Numbered from the stretch's first letter, positions 1 to 10,241 are shown. The stretch is DNA of 64,000 nucleotides from Pantoea sp. SOD02 (GCF_024707505.1 NZ_CP102604.1:3720001-3784000), one strand, 5' to 3'. Numbers and translations are program-made. Notes: generated by a model from the sequence alone, not told the origin.

Positions 1-559
1 GATTCGCCAGTTTCTCCAGTTGCTCGCTGGGATCGTACGGCGCCAGCGGCGCTAAACGCGCGGCAAAAGCCTCTTTCTGTTCTGGCGTACGCGCCACCAG
101 CGGCGGAAACAGCGTATGACTCAGCTGCATGAAGTAGCCGGACCCCATTAAACACGCCACGCTGTGGATTTGCGGATAGCGCGCCATTGCGCCCAGCGCG
201 GTCATGCCGCCCATCGAGGCTCCCGCCACGGCAAAACGCTCATCGGCAATCCAGTCGTTATCGCGCAGCACCTTTTCCAGCAACGGCACTTCATCGATGT
301 TCTGTTTGAGGATCTCCCAGAAGTGGGTCATACGTGCATCGGTATCGCCGTTGTAGCGCGCGCCGTGCATGTCCGCATCGGGCATGATCACGCGGAAACC
401 GGCCTGCGCCAGCGCCACGGCAAAGTAGCTGTAAACCTCTTTCGATGAGGTAAAACCGTGATAGAACAGCACCGTGGGTAAGCGCGCCTGGCGCTGCCCG
501 GCCGGTGCTGCGTGAATACATTCGATGCCTGCCAGATTCTCCGTTGCCAACTCAATCAT
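1..559 (-). CDS. yjfP: YjfP-like alpha/beta-hydrolase esterase (5' part only)
   Basis: The N-terminal 186 codons of an alpha/beta hydrolase are present; the gene runs off the left edge of the window. The translation starts MIELATENLAG and shows the oxyanion-region motif FYHGFTSS (about residues 32-39) and the nucleophile elbow GASMGG, with Ser115 the predicted catalytic serine. Both fit E. coli YjfP, a carboxylesterase of unproven physiological substrate. The ATG at 557-559 is preceded by a good GGAGG ribosome binding site. A Fur-box-like sequence lies just upstream. In E. coli yjfP also neighbours bsmA, but here a chemoreceptor gene separates them. The product family is clear; the catalytic Asp and His would lie outside the window. 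Confidence 0.9.
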   Translation of the reverse strand, partial: MIELATENLAGIECIHAAPAGQRQARLPTVLFYHGFTSSKEVYSYFAVALAQAGFRVIMPDADMHGARYNGDTDARMTHFWEILKQNIDEVPLLEKVLRDNDWIADERFAVAGASMGGMTALGAMARYPQIHSVACLMGSGYFMQLSHTLFPPLVARTPEQKEAFAARLAPLAPYDPSEQLEKLAN

Positions 560-571
560 ACCGCCTCCATT

Positions 572-590
572 GAGAATGATTATCACTGGA
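572..590. promoter_or_regulatory. Fur-box-like operator between yjfP and the chemoreceptor gene
   Basis: The 19 bases beginning GAGAATGATTATCA match the palindromic Fur consensus at about 14 of 19 positions, including an uninterrupted AATGATTATCA core. The site ends about 13 bp upstream of the yjfP start codon, overlapping where its promoter and leader must lie. It is about 66 bp upstream of the predicted promoter of the divergent chemoreceptor. Iron-dependent control of yjfP is therefore more likely than control of the receptor. This is a motif call only. Confidence 0.55.
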
Positions 591-655
591 CTCAGTGTAA
601 GCGCTGCCGGACAAAATGCGAGCCACTTCACATTAAGTTTGAATAATTTCTGCCC

Positions 656-682
656 TAAACATTTAGCCCGCTTTGCCGTTGA
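656..682 (+). promoter_or_regulatory. Sigma-28 (FliA) type promoter of the chemoreceptor gene
   Basis: TAAA at 656-659, a 15-base spacer, then GCCGTTGA at 675-682 match the flagellar sigma-28 consensus TAAA-N15-GCCGATAA at 10 of 12 positions with exact spacing. It lies 36 bp upstream of the ATG of a methyl-accepting chemotaxis protein, the class of gene FliA normally transcribes. It also argues against an upstream TTG start at 673, which would fall inside the promoter. Confidence 0.7.
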
Positions 683-717
683 TCTTGTACCCCTTCAATA
701 ATCTCAAAAGGTACTTT

Positions 718-2649
718 ATGAAGCGTCTTTCTCTCAGCGCCATGGGTCTCGGAATCAAGCTGTCTGTATTGACGTCTTTGAGCGTGGCAATTGTGCTATT
801 TACTCTGACCTTAACCCTGAGCCATAACGCGGCACGTCAGCTGGAGCAGCTGGCAACCGATGATATGCAGAATCAGGTGCAAGGCATTAATGAAATGGCC
901 ACCATGTTCAACGCCACGCTGTCGGAAGAGGTGGCGAATTACACCAAACTGTTCCAAAGCTTCCTGCCAAAACGTTTTAGTCGCGACGACAGCGAACGTG
1001 TTCAGGTGGGCGAATTCAGCACGCCAACACTGCGAGCGGGATTGAAAACCCTCAACCTCGATCAAATCGCAGTGGATGATTTTCTCGATCGCACCGGTGC
1101 GGTATCCACCATCTTCGTGCGTGACGGCGAGGATTACATTCGTATCGCTACCTCGCTGAAAAAAGAGGATGGCAGCCGCGCGGTGGGCACCAAACTGGAT
1201 CGCAGCAGCGCTGCCTGGCGCAGCATCAATCAGGGCACGGTGTATCGCGGCCTGGCGACGCTGTTCGGCCATCGTTACATCACGCAGTATCAGCCGGTGC
1301 AGGATAGCAGCGGTACGGTGATCGCCATCCTGTTCGTCGGGGTGCAAATCGATGCGCAGTATGCGCTGATGCGCGACAAAGTGCTGGCGCGCCATCTTGG
1401 CGACAGCGGCACCTTCTCGGTTTTGAACGGTGCGCCGGGCAGCAGCCAGGGCCAATATCTGTTTGATCGTCACGCTGAAGGCAAACTGCCGCGCTGGGAT
1501 AACGCCACGCAGCAGCAACTACTTAGCCAGCCGAAGGGATTAGTGGCGGTTGAACTGGATGGCGAAACTAAACTGCTGGCGTGGCAGCAGTTGCCGGGGT
1601 GGAACTGGATTATCGCCGGTGAGGTGAGCCGTGCCAGCCTGCTGGCGCCGATCACACACAGCCGTAACCTGTTTATGACGATTGGGCTGGCGCTGGTGAT
1701 CGCTTTTGCCATGGGCTTTATGTGGTACAGCTGCCGCGCCATCACGCGTCCTCTGCAGCAGGTGATCCATCTGGCAGAACAGTACGCCGCCGGTAATCTG
1801 CAGGCACATCTCGACTCTTCACGTCGTGATGAGATTGGTCAGTTGGTCAACGCGATTAACGGCATTGGCGATGGGCTGGAGAAAGTGGTCAGTCAGGTGC
1901 GTTCGGCGGCGCGTGAAATCAGCAGCGGCACCGATACCATCGCCGCCAGCAGCTCCAGCATCAGCGAGCAGATTGGACGCCAGGCCAGCAGCGTGGAGGA
2001 AACCTCGGCCAGCATGGAGCAGTTTGGCGCCACTGTGGCACAAACCGCGGCCAATGTGCGTCAGGCGATGGCGCTGGTCGGTGAAGCGGCTAACACCGTG
2101 AATCACGGCGGCAGCACCGTGGCACGCTCGGTGGAAACCATGTCGGAGATTCGCGTGGCATCGCAGAGCATCGCCGATATCACTCACGTGATTGAGTCAA
2201 TTGCCTTCCAGACCAACATTCTGGCGCTCAATGCGGCGGTTGAAGCGGCGCGCGCCGGTGAACACGGTAAAGGCTTTGCGGTGGTGGCGGCGGAAGTGCG
2301 TGCGCTGGCACAGCGCAGTGCCACGGCAGCCAAAGAGATTGATGGCTTGATTGCCAGCTCAATCGATAAAGTGGCGGCCGGCCATACGCTATCCGAGCAG
2401 ACGCGTGATGCGATGAGCCATATCGTCAATCACATCGAGCAGGTTAAAACGCTGATGGGCGAAATCAATATTGCCGCGCAGGAACAGGCGGCGGGCATTG
2501 GCCAGGTGAATCTGGCGATGAATCACATCAGCCAGGCCACGCATCAAAGCAGCGATATGATTAACCAGTCAGAAACCACCGCCAATCATTTGAGTAAGAA
2601 AGGTCATCATCTGACGCAGCTGGTGAGCATTTTTCATCTGAAGGACTAA
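718..2649 (+). CDS. Methyl-accepting chemotaxis protein with periplasmic Cache domain
   Basis: This 643-residue transmembrane chemoreceptor passes periplasmic ligand information to CheA/CheW. It has TM1 at about residues 13-35, a periplasmic Cache3/Cache2-type sensor region at about 60-310 (motif [18 protein letters not shown]), TM2 at about 319-340, a HAMP linker, then a cytoplasmic signalling domain. The conserved hairpin tip [21 protein letters not shown] lies at about 494-515. The C-terminus (FHLKD) lacks an NWETF-type CheR/CheB-tethering pentapeptide, so its methylation probably depends on major receptors. The ATG at 718 is chosen over a TTG at 673 because it has an AAAGG ribosome site and the upstream TTG falls in the sigma-28-like promoter. 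E. coli has no such gene between yjfP and bsmA. The ligand is unknown. Confidence 0.93.
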   Translation: MKRLSLSAMGLGIKLSVLTSLSVAIVLFTLTLTLSHNAARQLEQLATDDMQNQVQGINEMATMFNATLSEEVANYTKLFQSFLPKRFSRDDSERVQVGEFSTPTLRAGLKTLNLDQIAVDDFLDRTGAVSTIFVRDGEDYIRIATSLKKEDGSRAVGTKLDRSSAAWRSINQGTVYRGLATLFGHRYITQYQPVQDSSGTVIAILFVGVQIDAQYALMRDKVLARHLGDSGTFSVLNGAPGSSQGQYLFDRHAEGKLPRWDNATQQQLLSQPKGLVAVELDGETKLLAWQQLPGWNWIIAGEVSRASLLAPITHSRNLFMTIGLALVIAFAMGFMWYSCRAITRPLQQVIHLAEQYAAGNLQAHLDSSRRDEIGQLVNAINGIGDGLEKVVSQVRSAAREISSGTDTIAASSSSISEQIGRQASSVEETSASMEQFGATVAQTAANVRQAMALVGEAANTVNHGGSTVARSVETMSEIRVASQSIADITHVIESIAFQTNILALNAAVEAARAGEHGKGFAVVAAEVRALAQRSATAAKEIDGLIASSIDKVAAGHTLSEQTRDAMSHIVNHIEQVKTLMGEINIAAQEQAAGIGQVNLAMNHISQATHQSSDMINQSETTANHLSKKGHHLTQLVSIFHLKD

Positions 2650-2655
2650 AAGCCA

Positions 2656-2689
2656 CAGGAAGATGGCTTACACTTGAGCCATCTTCCTG
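2656..2689 (+). terminator. Perfect hairpin after the chemoreceptor gene
   Basis: A 13-bp perfect inverted repeat (left arm CAGGAAGATGGCT) with an 8-base loop starts 6 bp after the receptor stop codon. No run of T follows; instead the bsmA ribosome site (CAGGAG) begins almost at once. It may terminate weakly, protect the 3' end, or hold the bsmA leader. The inverted repeat is certain; its role is inferred. Confidence 0.5.
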
Positions 2690-2703
2690 CTTCAGGAGTT
2701 GCT

Positions 2704-3027
2704 ATGCGTACTCTCTATTTGGCCTTAACGCTGCTGCTCAGCGGCTGCGCCGCGTTCACCACCACGCCACAAGCTCCGCCGCCGCCCACGCAGCAAGCGC
2801 AGGAGATTTCACGCGCGCAAAGTTATGGTCTGCCAAAGCTCGGCAATATCACCGCCACCACACGCGGATCGCCGGATGATGCGCAGCGCGCTATTGCTGC
2901 TAAGGCCAATCAGGCGGGCGCGGTTTACTATCAAATTTTGATGCTGGATGAAACCACCATTCCCAGCTTCTGGTACGCCACCGCCATTCTGTATGGCGCG
3001 CCGTCAAGCGGCGCTGCAGCGCAATAG
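2704..3027 (+). CDS. bsmA: Biofilm/peroxide-resistance lipoprotein BsmA
   Basis: This is a 107-residue DUF1471 (YhcN/BhsA family) lipoprotein. A lipobox LLSGC places the lipidated cysteine at residue 15, followed by a proline-rich linker (about residues 22-33). The conserved domain starts at NITATTRGSPDDA and ends WYATAILYG. The family is linked to biofilm formation and stress or peroxide tolerance in E. coli; the biochemical activity is unknown. The start has a CAGGAG ribosome site 7 bp upstream. Its last 24 bp overlap the 3' end of aidB, which is convergent, so transcripts of the two genes would be complementary at their ends. Confidence 0.88.
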   Translation: MRTLYLALTLLLSGCAAFTTTPQAPPPPTQQAQEISRAQSYGLPKLGNITATTRGSPDDAQRAIAAKANQAGAVYYQILMLDETTIPSFWYATAILYGAPSSGAAAQ

Positions 3028-4632
3028 TAAGCGTGCGCAGAGATCGTCGCTCAATGCACACGTGCCGCGCAAATCAAGATGCTGCTGACACCAGCCATCA
3101 GCCAGCGGCGGCTCTGCCACTTTGAGCAGAATCGCGGCACTCGCCAGCGGCAGTAACTCGCGTGTGATCTCCCGCGCCTGCCCTTCGCGCGGATTCGCGA
3201 GCTGCAAGCGTAACTGCCGCCAGCGGCGATCAAAGTGACGATTACTGCCTTTCACCGCATCAAACTCATCATGCAGCATGGTCATCACCTCGGCGTGGCG
3301 GCCGAGCACGCGCAGGACATCCAGGCACATCACATTGCCGGAGCCTTCCCAAATGCTGTTAACCGGCATCTCACGATAAAGACGCGGCAGCTCGCTCTCT
3401 TCGCAATAGCCAATGCCGCCCAGCACTTCCATCGCTTCTGCCACAAAGGGCATGCCCGCCTGACAGACCACGAATTTGGCGGCCGGTGTGAACAAACGTG
3501 CGTACAAGCGTTCATGTTCGCTGGCCGGAGTTGACCAGGCGCGCGCCAGTCGCAACAGCAAAGCGGTTTGTCCTTCCAGCTGTAGCGCCTGTTGCGCCAG
3601 CACTGCGCGCATCAGCGGCTGATCGATAAGGTTCTTGCCCATCACCTGACGCTGCTGCGCATGGTGTACGGCAATCGACAGCGCACGGCGCATCTGGCCG
3701 TGGCTGCCCAGCGCACAGTCGAAGCGCGTCATGCTGCCCATCTTGAGGATCAGTCGCACGCCGTCGCCCTCTTCGCCCATCAGCCAGCCGATCGCATCCT
3801 GAAATTCCACTTCAGCGCTGGCGTTGGAACGATTGCCGAGCTTGTCTTTCAGTCGTTCGATGCGAATGGCGTTGCGCGAGCCATCTGGCAGCAAGCGGGG
3901 CAGGAAGAAGCAACTTAGTCCTTGAGAAGTCTGCGCCAGAATCAGATGCGCATCGCTTTGCGGGACCGAGAAAAACCATTTATGGCCGGTGATGCGATAC
4001 GCTTCACCCGGCCCGCGCACGCCGAGCGGTTCGGCGCGTGTGGTGTTGCTCAACACATCGGTGCCGCCCTGCTTTTCCGTCATGCCCATGCCAATCAGCA
4101 GGCCGCGTTTCTTATTGCCCGGCAGATGATGCGCATCGTAACGATCGCTGAGCAGCGCTTCGCGCCAGTCAGCGTAGGGTTCAGGCAGATGATTTTGCAG
4201 CAGCGGAATGGCGGCGTGCGTCATGGTCACCGGACAGAGCGAGCCCGCTTCCACCTGTGCATGCAGGATAAAACGTGCGGCACGCGCCACCATCGCCTGC
4301 GGCTGTACATCGGGCTGCCAGCTGAGATTGTGAAGCCGGCTAGCGCACAATCCCTGCATCAGCAGATGCCAGGCAGGATGAAAACGCACTTCGTCGAGAC
4401 GTTCGCCGCGCGCGTTGTAGCGCAGCAGCTCCGGCGCTTCAACGTTCGCTAAGCGGCCTAACTCAAGGGATTCGGCGCTGCCAAGTTGCAGGCCGACTGA
4501 AGCCAGCCATTCGCGATCCCAACTGGCGCCTTCGCGTGCAACGGCCTCGCACAGGGCGATATCACGCGTGAACAGGTTGCTGTTGCTGAGCGGATCGGGC
4601 TGGTTGAATACGGTGTGGGTGTGCCAAATCAT
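3004..4632 (-). CDS. aidB: AidB, alkylation-response acyl-CoA-dehydrogenase-family protein
   Basis: This 542-residue flavoprotein of the acyl-CoA dehydrogenase fold is very close in length and sequence to E. coli AidB (541). Recognisable stretches are THTVFNQPDPLSNSNL at the N-terminus, GMGMTEKQGGTDV, HKWFFSVPQSDAHL, LKDKLGNRSNAS and EVLGGIGYCEESELPRLYREM. AidB belongs to the Ada adaptive response and binds DNA, protecting it from methylating agents; a true dehydrogenase substrate is not established. The start is set at the ATG at 4630-4632 (MIWHTHT) by alignment with the family; a Met five codons upstream is less likely. The ATG lies only 2 bp from an ERIC element, which supplies its GGGGA ribosome site. 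Any Ada-controlled promoter would be beyond that repeat. Confidence 0.93.
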   Translation of the reverse strand: MIWHTHTVFNQPDPLSNSNLFTRDIALCEAVAREGASWDREWLASVGLQLGSAESLELGRLANVEAPELLRYNARGERLDEVRFHPAWHLLMQGLCASRLHNLSWQPDVQPQAMVARAARFILHAQVEAGSLCPVTMTHAAIPLLQNHLPEPYADWREALLSDRYDAHHLPGNKKRGLLIGMGMTEKQGGTDVLSNTTRAEPLGVRGPGEAYRITGHKWFFSVPQSDAHLILAQTSQGLSCFFLPRLLPDGSRNAIRIERLKDKLGNRSNASAEVEFQDAIGWLMGEEGDGVRLILKMGSMTRFDCALGSHGQMRRALSIAVHHAQQRQVMGKNLIDQPLMRAVLAQQALQLEGQTALLLRLARAWSTPASEHERLYARLFTPAAKFVVCQAGMPFVAEAMEVLGGIGYCEESELPRLYREMPVNSIWEGSGNVMCLDVLRVLGRHAEVMTMLHDEFDAVKGSNRHFDRRWRQLRLQLANPREGQAREITRELLPLASAAILLKVAEPPLADGWCQQHLDLRGTCALSDDLCARLLLRCSAA

Positions 4633-4634
4633 AC

Positions 4635-4762
4635 ATATCCCCGTCATACTTCGAGCTACAGGTGCGTTGGCTGCGTGTGTTCACCCCAGTCACTTACTGA
4701 TGTAAGCTCCTGGGGACTCACGCACTTGCCGCCTTCCTGTAACTCGAATTATTTAGGGTATA
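4635..4762. repeat. ERIC element abutting the aidB start codon
   Basis: A near-complete Enterobacterial Repetitive Intergenic Consensus element of about 128 bp. It contains the diagnostic core ATGTAAGCTCCTGGGG and the facing CACCCCAGTCACTTACT, and its ends are imperfect inverted repeats (ATATCCCCGTCATACTT at left, GAATTATTTAGGGTATA at right). It fills most of the gap between the minus-strand genes rlmB and aidB. Read in the aidB direction, its left end gives GGGGA about 6 bases before the ATG. Two further copies are at 12770 and 23103. Confidence 0.92.
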
Positions 4763-4817
4763 AGTATGTAGCTGTTTTGCAGTTATGCCTGGCCTGGAAA
4801 TTTTTTTGCGGTGGGGA

Positions 4818-5552
4818 TCACGCCTGACGCTGGCGAACGGCTTCGAACAAGCAGACGCCGGTGGCAACCGACACGTTGAGTGACGAGACGCTGCCGGCCA
4901 TTGGGATGCTGATCAGCTCATCGCAATGCTCACGCGTCAAACGACGCATGCCTTCACCTTCCGCACCCATCACCAGCGCCATTGGGCCAGTCATTTTGCT
5001 TTGGTAAACGGTGTGATCGGCTTCGCCTGCGGTGCCAACTACCCAGACGTTGTATTCCTGCAGCAAGCGCAAGGTACGCGCCAGGTTGGTGACGCGAATC
5101 AACGGCACGTTTTCTGCCGCGCCGCTGGCGACTTTCTTCGCGGTGGCATTCAACGGTGCTGCACGGTCTTTTGGCACGATGACCGCATGCACGCCAGCGG
5201 CATCCGCGCTACGCAGGCAAGCGCCGAGATTGTGCGGATCGGTAACGCCATCCAGCACCAGCAGGAACGGCTTTTCGAGGCTCTGCAGCAGATCCGGCAA
5301 ATCACCTTCCTGATACTGCTTGCCTGGCTTCACGCGCGCCACAATGCCCTGATGTACGCCGCCTTCAACCTGGCTATCGAGCCATTGACGGTTCGCCACC
5401 TGCACCGGGATTCCCTGAGCTTCCAGTGCGAGGATCAGCGGCTGCAGGCGACGATCTTCGCGGCCTTTAAGGATAAAGACTTCCTGAAAACGCTGAGGAT
5501 CGCGCTCCAGCAGCGCCTGCACGCTATGAATACCAAAAATTATTTCACTCAT
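4818..5552 (-). CDS. rlmB: 23S rRNA (guanosine-2'-O-)-methyltransferase RlmB
   Basis: This 244-residue SpoU/TrmH-family (SPOUT) methyltransferase modifies Gm2251 in the peptidyl-transferase P-loop of 23S rRNA in E. coli. It has an N-terminal L30e-like RNA-binding part starting [15 protein letters not shown], then the knotted SAM-binding domain with [33 protein letters not shown] and [17 protein letters not shown]. The start at 5552 is chosen by homology; reading further upstream adds 18 residues absent from relatives. It is the third gene of nsrR-rnr-rlmB, separated from rnr by two strong palindromes. Confidence 0.95.
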   Translation of the reverse strand: MSEIIFGIHSVQALLERDPQRFQEVFILKGREDRRLQPLILALEAQGIPVQVANRQWLDSQVEGGVHQGIVARVKPGKQYQEGDLPDLLQSLEKPFLLVLDGVTDPHNLGACLRSADAAGVHAVIVPKDRAAPLNATAKKVASGAAENVPLIRVTNLARTLRLLQEYNVWVVGTAGEADHTVYQSKMTGPMALVMGAEGEGMRRLTREHCDELISIPMAGSVSSLNVSVATGVCLFEAVRQRQA

Positions 5553-5596
5553 TACTTTGCTCAAGGTTGGATTTAGATCGTTGAATACGGAGATTC

Positions 5597-5655
5597 GGGT
5601 GCGCATTAATGCGCACCCTGCAACGTTTTCGTCTGGTCGCCATACAAGGCGACCA
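5597..5655. repeat. Two strong palindromes between rnr and rlmB (REP-like)
   Basis: The first, 5597-5618, is a perfect 22-bp palindrome (arm GGGTGCGCATT). The second, 5634-5655, has arms TGGTCGCC and GGCGACCA around a 6-base loop. No T-run follows either in the direction of transcription, so they are not typical intrinsic terminators. The second shares its GGTCGCCAT...GGCGACC core with a hairpin at 39286-39305, which suggests a dispersed REP-like unit. They probably affect the 3' stability of rnr mRNA or partially attenuate rlmB. Confidence 0.65.
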
Positions 5656-5660
5656 AACTA

Positions 5661-8111
5661 TCAGGCTTCGTCAGGCTGCTTCTTCGACGCACGCTTGGAC
5701 TTGGTGGCGGCGGCGATTTTACGGGTTTTCTCGGAAACTTTTTTGCCTTTTTTCTCGCTTTTAGCCGGTTTCTCAGCAACGGCAGGCTTTTTCTTGTCGC
5801 CACGGAACGCTGAATCAGGCTCGAAAGTGCCCTTCTTACCGGCATCACGACGACGTTTAGCTGGCGGTTTGCCGCCGCGTTTCTCACGCTCGCGCTCGGT
5901 TTTGCCTTCGCCGCGCGGTACACGCTTGCTGGAAATCAGCGCGAAGTCGATTTTACGCTCGTCCATATGCACTGCATCTACGCGCACTTCCACCGCATCG
6001 CCCAGACGATAAGTGCGACCGCCGGATTCGCCAATTAGACGCTGCCCCACCGCATCGAAGCGATAATAATCATTATCCAGCGTCGAGACGTGCACCAAAC
6101 CATCGATAAACAGATCGTTGAGACGCACGAAGAAACCAAAGCCAGTCACGCTGGAGATTACGCCGTTGAACACGGTGCCAACCTGATCCTGCATGAAGTC
6201 GCACTTCAGCCAATCAGCAACATCGCGCGTGGCTTCATCAGCACGGCGCTCGGTCAGCGAGCAGTGCTGGCCCAACTGCAGCATTTGCTGCATGTCGTAG
6301 TGATAACCGCCGGTCGGCGTGGTGATGCCATCCACTTCGCCGCGCTCTTTTGCCAGCAGATATTTGATGGCGCGATGCAGCAGCAAATCCGGATAACGGC
6401 GAATCGGCGAGGTAAAGTGCGCATAAGACGCCAGCGCCAGGCCGAAGTGCCCCCGGTTTTCAGGATCGTAAACGGCCTGCTTCATCGAACGCAGCAGCAT
6501 GGTTTGCAGCATTTCCGCGTCTGGACGATCGGCAACTTGTTTCAGCAGAGCAGCATAATCGGTCGGATGCGGCTTAGCGCCGCCCGGCAGGCTTAAGCCC
6601 AGCTCATTCAACACGGTACGGAAGCTTTTGATGCTGTCTTCGCTTGGACGATCGTGATCGCGGAACAGCGCAGGCTCTTCATTTTTCTCAACAAAACGTG
6701 CCGAGGCGATGTTGGCGAGAATCATGCACTCTTCAATCAGCTTGTGCGCATCATTGCGTGAGGTGCGCTCAACGCGCTCAATGCGACGCTCGGCGTTGAA
6801 GATGAACTTGGCTTCATCGGTCTCAAACGAAATGCCGCCACGCTGCTCGCGCGCGGTTTCCAGCACCTGATACATGTTGTGCAGTTCTTGCAAATGGGGA
6901 ACCTGCGCCGCGTATTGTTCACGCAGATCGGCATCACCTTGCAGAATGTTCCACACTTTGTTGTAGGTCAGTCGCGCATGGGAATTCATCACCGCTTCAT
7001 AGTGTTTGAAACCGGTGAGTTTGCCGCTGGAGGAGATGGTCATCTCGCACACCATGCACAAACGATCAACCTGCGGATTCAACGAGCACAAGCCGTTGGA
7101 GAGAATCTCCGGCAGCATCGGGATAACCTGCGACGGGAAATAGACCGAGGTGCCGCGCTGATGCGCTTCATCGTCCAGCGGCGTGCCCGGACGCACGTAA
7201 TAGCTGACGTCAGCAATCGCCACCCACAAACGCCAGCCGCCGCCGCGCTTCTTCTCGCAGAAAACAGCATCATCAAAGTCGCGCGCATCTTCACCATCAA
7301 TGGTGACCAGCGGCAACTTACGTAAATCAACACGCCCAAGCTTCGCCTCTTCCGGCACTTCTTCTTTCAGCTTAGCGATCTGCTTCTCAACTTCTTCCGG
7401 CCAGGTGTGCGGGATTTCATGAGTGCGCACCGCCATATCGACCGCAAGGCTGGTGCCCATATCGTCGCCAAGCAGTTCCGTAATCTTGCCGAGCGCCTTG
7501 GTGCGACGCGTGGCACGTTGGGTGATTTCCACCACCACCACCGAACCCATACGCGCGTTGAGCGTTTCTTCTTGCGGGATCAGAATATCAAAGCTCAGGC
7601 GGCTGTCGTCTGGCACCACAAATCCGGTGCCCGCATCGGTGAAGTAGCGACCAACGATCTGGCTGTTACGCGGTTCAAGCACACGCACAACGCGCGCTTC
7701 GCGACGACCTTTACGATCGGCGCTGCCCGGCTGCGCCAGAATTACGTCGCCGTGCAGGCAGAATTTCATCTGTTCGGCAGAGAGATAGAAATCATCTTTC
7801 TGGCCTTCCACGCGCAGGAAGCCGTAGCCATCGCGATGACCAATCACTTTTCCGCGCAAGAGATCGAGACGTTCTGGCAGGGCGTAACATTGACGACGCG
7901 TAAACACCAGCTGACCATCGCGCTCCATGGCGCGCAGACGACGACGCAGCGCTTCCAGCTGCTCTTCGCTAGTGATATTCAATTCCTGCGCGATGTCATC
8001 GCGGTTGGTCGGTTTTTCCCGTTTTTCTAGCAGTGCCAGAATAAATTCGCGGCTTGGAATTGGGTTTTCGTATTTTTCAGCTTCTCTATCCTGAAAAGGA
8101 TCTTTTGACAT
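5661..8111 (-). CDS. rnr: Ribonuclease R
   Basis: This 816-residue 3'-to-5' exoribonuclease of the RNB family degrades structured RNA, including rRNA fragments and mRNA during cold shock and trans-translation. In order: an N-terminal helix-turn-helix segment ([27 protein letters not shown]), cold-shock domains, the RNB catalytic core with [14 protein letters not shown] carrying the metal-binding aspartates, [10 protein letters not shown], a C-terminal S1 domain ([21 protein letters not shown]), then a Lys/Arg-rich tail of about 80 residues. The start at 8111 ([14 protein letters not shown]) matches E. coli; an open frame continues upstream into nsrR and is rejected as non-coding extension. 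It starts 16 bp after nsrR. Confidence 0.97.
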   Translation of the reverse strand: MSKDPFQDREAEKYENPIPSREFILALLEKREKPTNRDDIAQELNITSEEQLEALRRRLRAMERDGQLVFTRRQCYALPERLDLLRGKVIGHRDGYGFLRVEGQKDDFYLSAEQMKFCLHGDVILAQPGSADRKGRREARVVRVLEPRNSQIVGRYFTDAGTGFVVPDDSRLSFDILIPQEETLNARMGSVVVVEITQRATRRTKALGKITELLGDDMGTSLAVDMAVRTHEIPHTWPEEVEKQIAKLKEEVPEEAKLGRVDLRKLPLVTIDGEDARDFDDAVFCEKKRGGGWRLWVAIADVSYYVRPGTPLDDEAHQRGTSVYFPSQVIPMLPEILSNGLCSLNPQVDRLCMVCEMTISSSGKLTGFKHYEAVMNSHARLTYNKVWNILQGDADLREQYAAQVPHLQELHNMYQVLETAREQRGGISFETDEAKFIFNAERRIERVERTSRNDAHKLIEECMILANIASARFVEKNEEPALFRDHDRPSEDSIKSFRTVLNELGLSLPGGAKPHPTDYAALLKQVADRPDAEMLQTMLLRSMKQAVYDPENRGHFGLALASYAHFTSPIRRYPDLLLHRAIKYLLAKERGEVDGITTPTGGYHYDMQQMLQLGQHCSLTERRADEATRDVADWLKCDFMQDQVGTVFNGVISSVTGFGFFVRLNDLFIDGLVHVSTLDNDYYRFDAVGQRLIGESGGRTYRLGDAVEVRVDAVHMDERKIDFALISSKRVPRGEGKTEREREKRGGKPPAKRRRDAGKKGTFEPDSAFRGDKKKPAVAEKPAKSEKKGKKVSEKTRKIAAATKSKRASKKQPDEA

Positions 8112-8127
8112 TACGGTTCCTCCGATG

Positions 8128-8571
8128 TCATTTAATTTGGATTGCCACCGGCGGTTCGGACAATAAAAGTTGGTACAGCGAATCGTTATCTTTGACCAAA
8201 TCGGCCAGCGTATACTTGTCCAGTTCCTTGAGGAATAGCTGGACCGCATCGTGCAATGCTTTACGCAAACGACAGGCCGGCGTGATCACACACTCGTCGC
8301 AGTTCACGAGCTGCAATGGCTCCATTCTTCGCACCACATCGCCAATGACGATTTTTTCCGGGTCCATGCCTAAACGAATTCCGCCGTTTTTACCGCGTGT
8401 TGCGGCGACAAAGCCAGCCCGGCTCAGTTGGTTGATGATTTTAACCATATGGTTACGCGACACCCCGTAGGTATCGGTGACTTCGGTAATGTTGGTCTGC
8501 TTACCTTCCGGTAACGTCGCCATGTAAATCAGGGCACGCAGACCATAATCGGTAAAACTTGTTAGCTGCAC
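8128..8571 (-). CDS. nsrR: Nitric-oxide-sensing Rrf2-family repressor NsrR
   Basis: This 147-residue Rrf2 regulator uses an Fe-S cluster to sense nitric oxide and represses detoxification genes such as hmp in relatives. The winged helix-turn-helix covers about residues 2-70 ([49 protein letters not shown]). Cluster cysteines are Cys91, Cys94 and Cys100 in [12 protein letters not shown]. In E. coli NsrR, as I recall it, the spacing is C-X4-C-X5-C; here it is C-X2-C-X5-C, a two-residue deletion. It is first in the nsrR-rnr-rlmB transcription unit. Confidence 0.94.
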   Translation of the reverse strand: MQLTSFTDYGLRALIYMATLPEGKQTNITEVTDTYGVSRNHMVKIINQLSRAGFVAATRGKNGGIRLGMDPEKIVIGDVVRRMEPLQLVNCDECVITPACRLRKALHDAVQLFLKELDKYTLADLVKDNDSLYQLLLSEPPVAIQIK

Positions 8572-8733
8572 ATATACCTCAGTGAATCATCGAACGTTAT
8601 GGTTATGCGCCGGTCGGCGTGATGTTTAAATATGATGATAAACCAGAGCGTGGTGGCCGGTGCGTTTTTTCTGGCAAGTATCGATATCTGCAAGAAAAAA
8701 TAGAGTGAGTGGAGTCAAAGATTAGAAATACAA
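8572..8733. other. Intergenic region upstream of nsrR
   Basis: About 160 bp between nsrR and the purA terminator hold the nsrR promoter. I see an AT-rich patch around 8630-8642 (TGTTTAAATATGATGATAA, read on plus) that could carry a -10 element or an autoregulatory site. No operator could be assigned with confidence. Confidence 0.4.
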
Positions 8734-8754
8734 AGGCCGGACAGAGTCCGGCCT
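8730..8754 (-). terminator. Intrinsic terminator of purA
   Basis: A 9-bp GC-rich stem (AGGCCGGAC with GTCCGGCCT) with a 3-base loop lies just after the purA stop. On the minus strand it is followed by TTTGTATTTCT, a typical terminator tail. Confidence 0.85.
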
Positions 8755-8761
8755 GAGGAGA

Positions 8762-10081
<1,320 letters not shown>

Positions 10082-10126
10082 TTAAAAATGGATTCTACCA
10101 CCTGACTTTTACTCTTTCAGCACTTT

Positions 10127-10142
10127 TAGCATACGATTGCGC
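10127..10142. promoter_or_regulatory. Possible PurR operator upstream of purA
   Basis: TAGCATACGATTGCGC matches the palindromic PurR consensus ACGCAAACGTTTGCGT at about 11 of 16 positions, with the central CG intact. It lies 67-82 bp upstream of the purA start codon. PurR is known to repress purA in E. coli. The match is moderate. Confidence 0.4.
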
Positions 10143-10241
10143 TGTTTTTTGCCTGAGTTTTGCTCAGCTCACAACATGTTGGGGGAACAGCGGCCAACAG
10201 ACACAATTGAGTCGCGCGGCATCACAAAAAATTTACGCTGA

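Noticed and set aside
673..717. TTG start giving the chemoreceptor 15 extra N-terminal residues
   Set aside because: The TTG lies inside the predicted sigma-28 promoter and has no ribosome site; the ATG at 718 has AAAGG and gives a normal TM1 position.
4615..4827. Open frame across the ERIC before rlmB
   Set aside because: It is the ERIC repeat read through by chance, with no protein-like features.
8112..8249. Upstream extension of the rnr reading frame
   Set aside because: It overlaps the end of nsrR and encodes a sequence unlike any RNase R; MSKDPFQ matches the known start.
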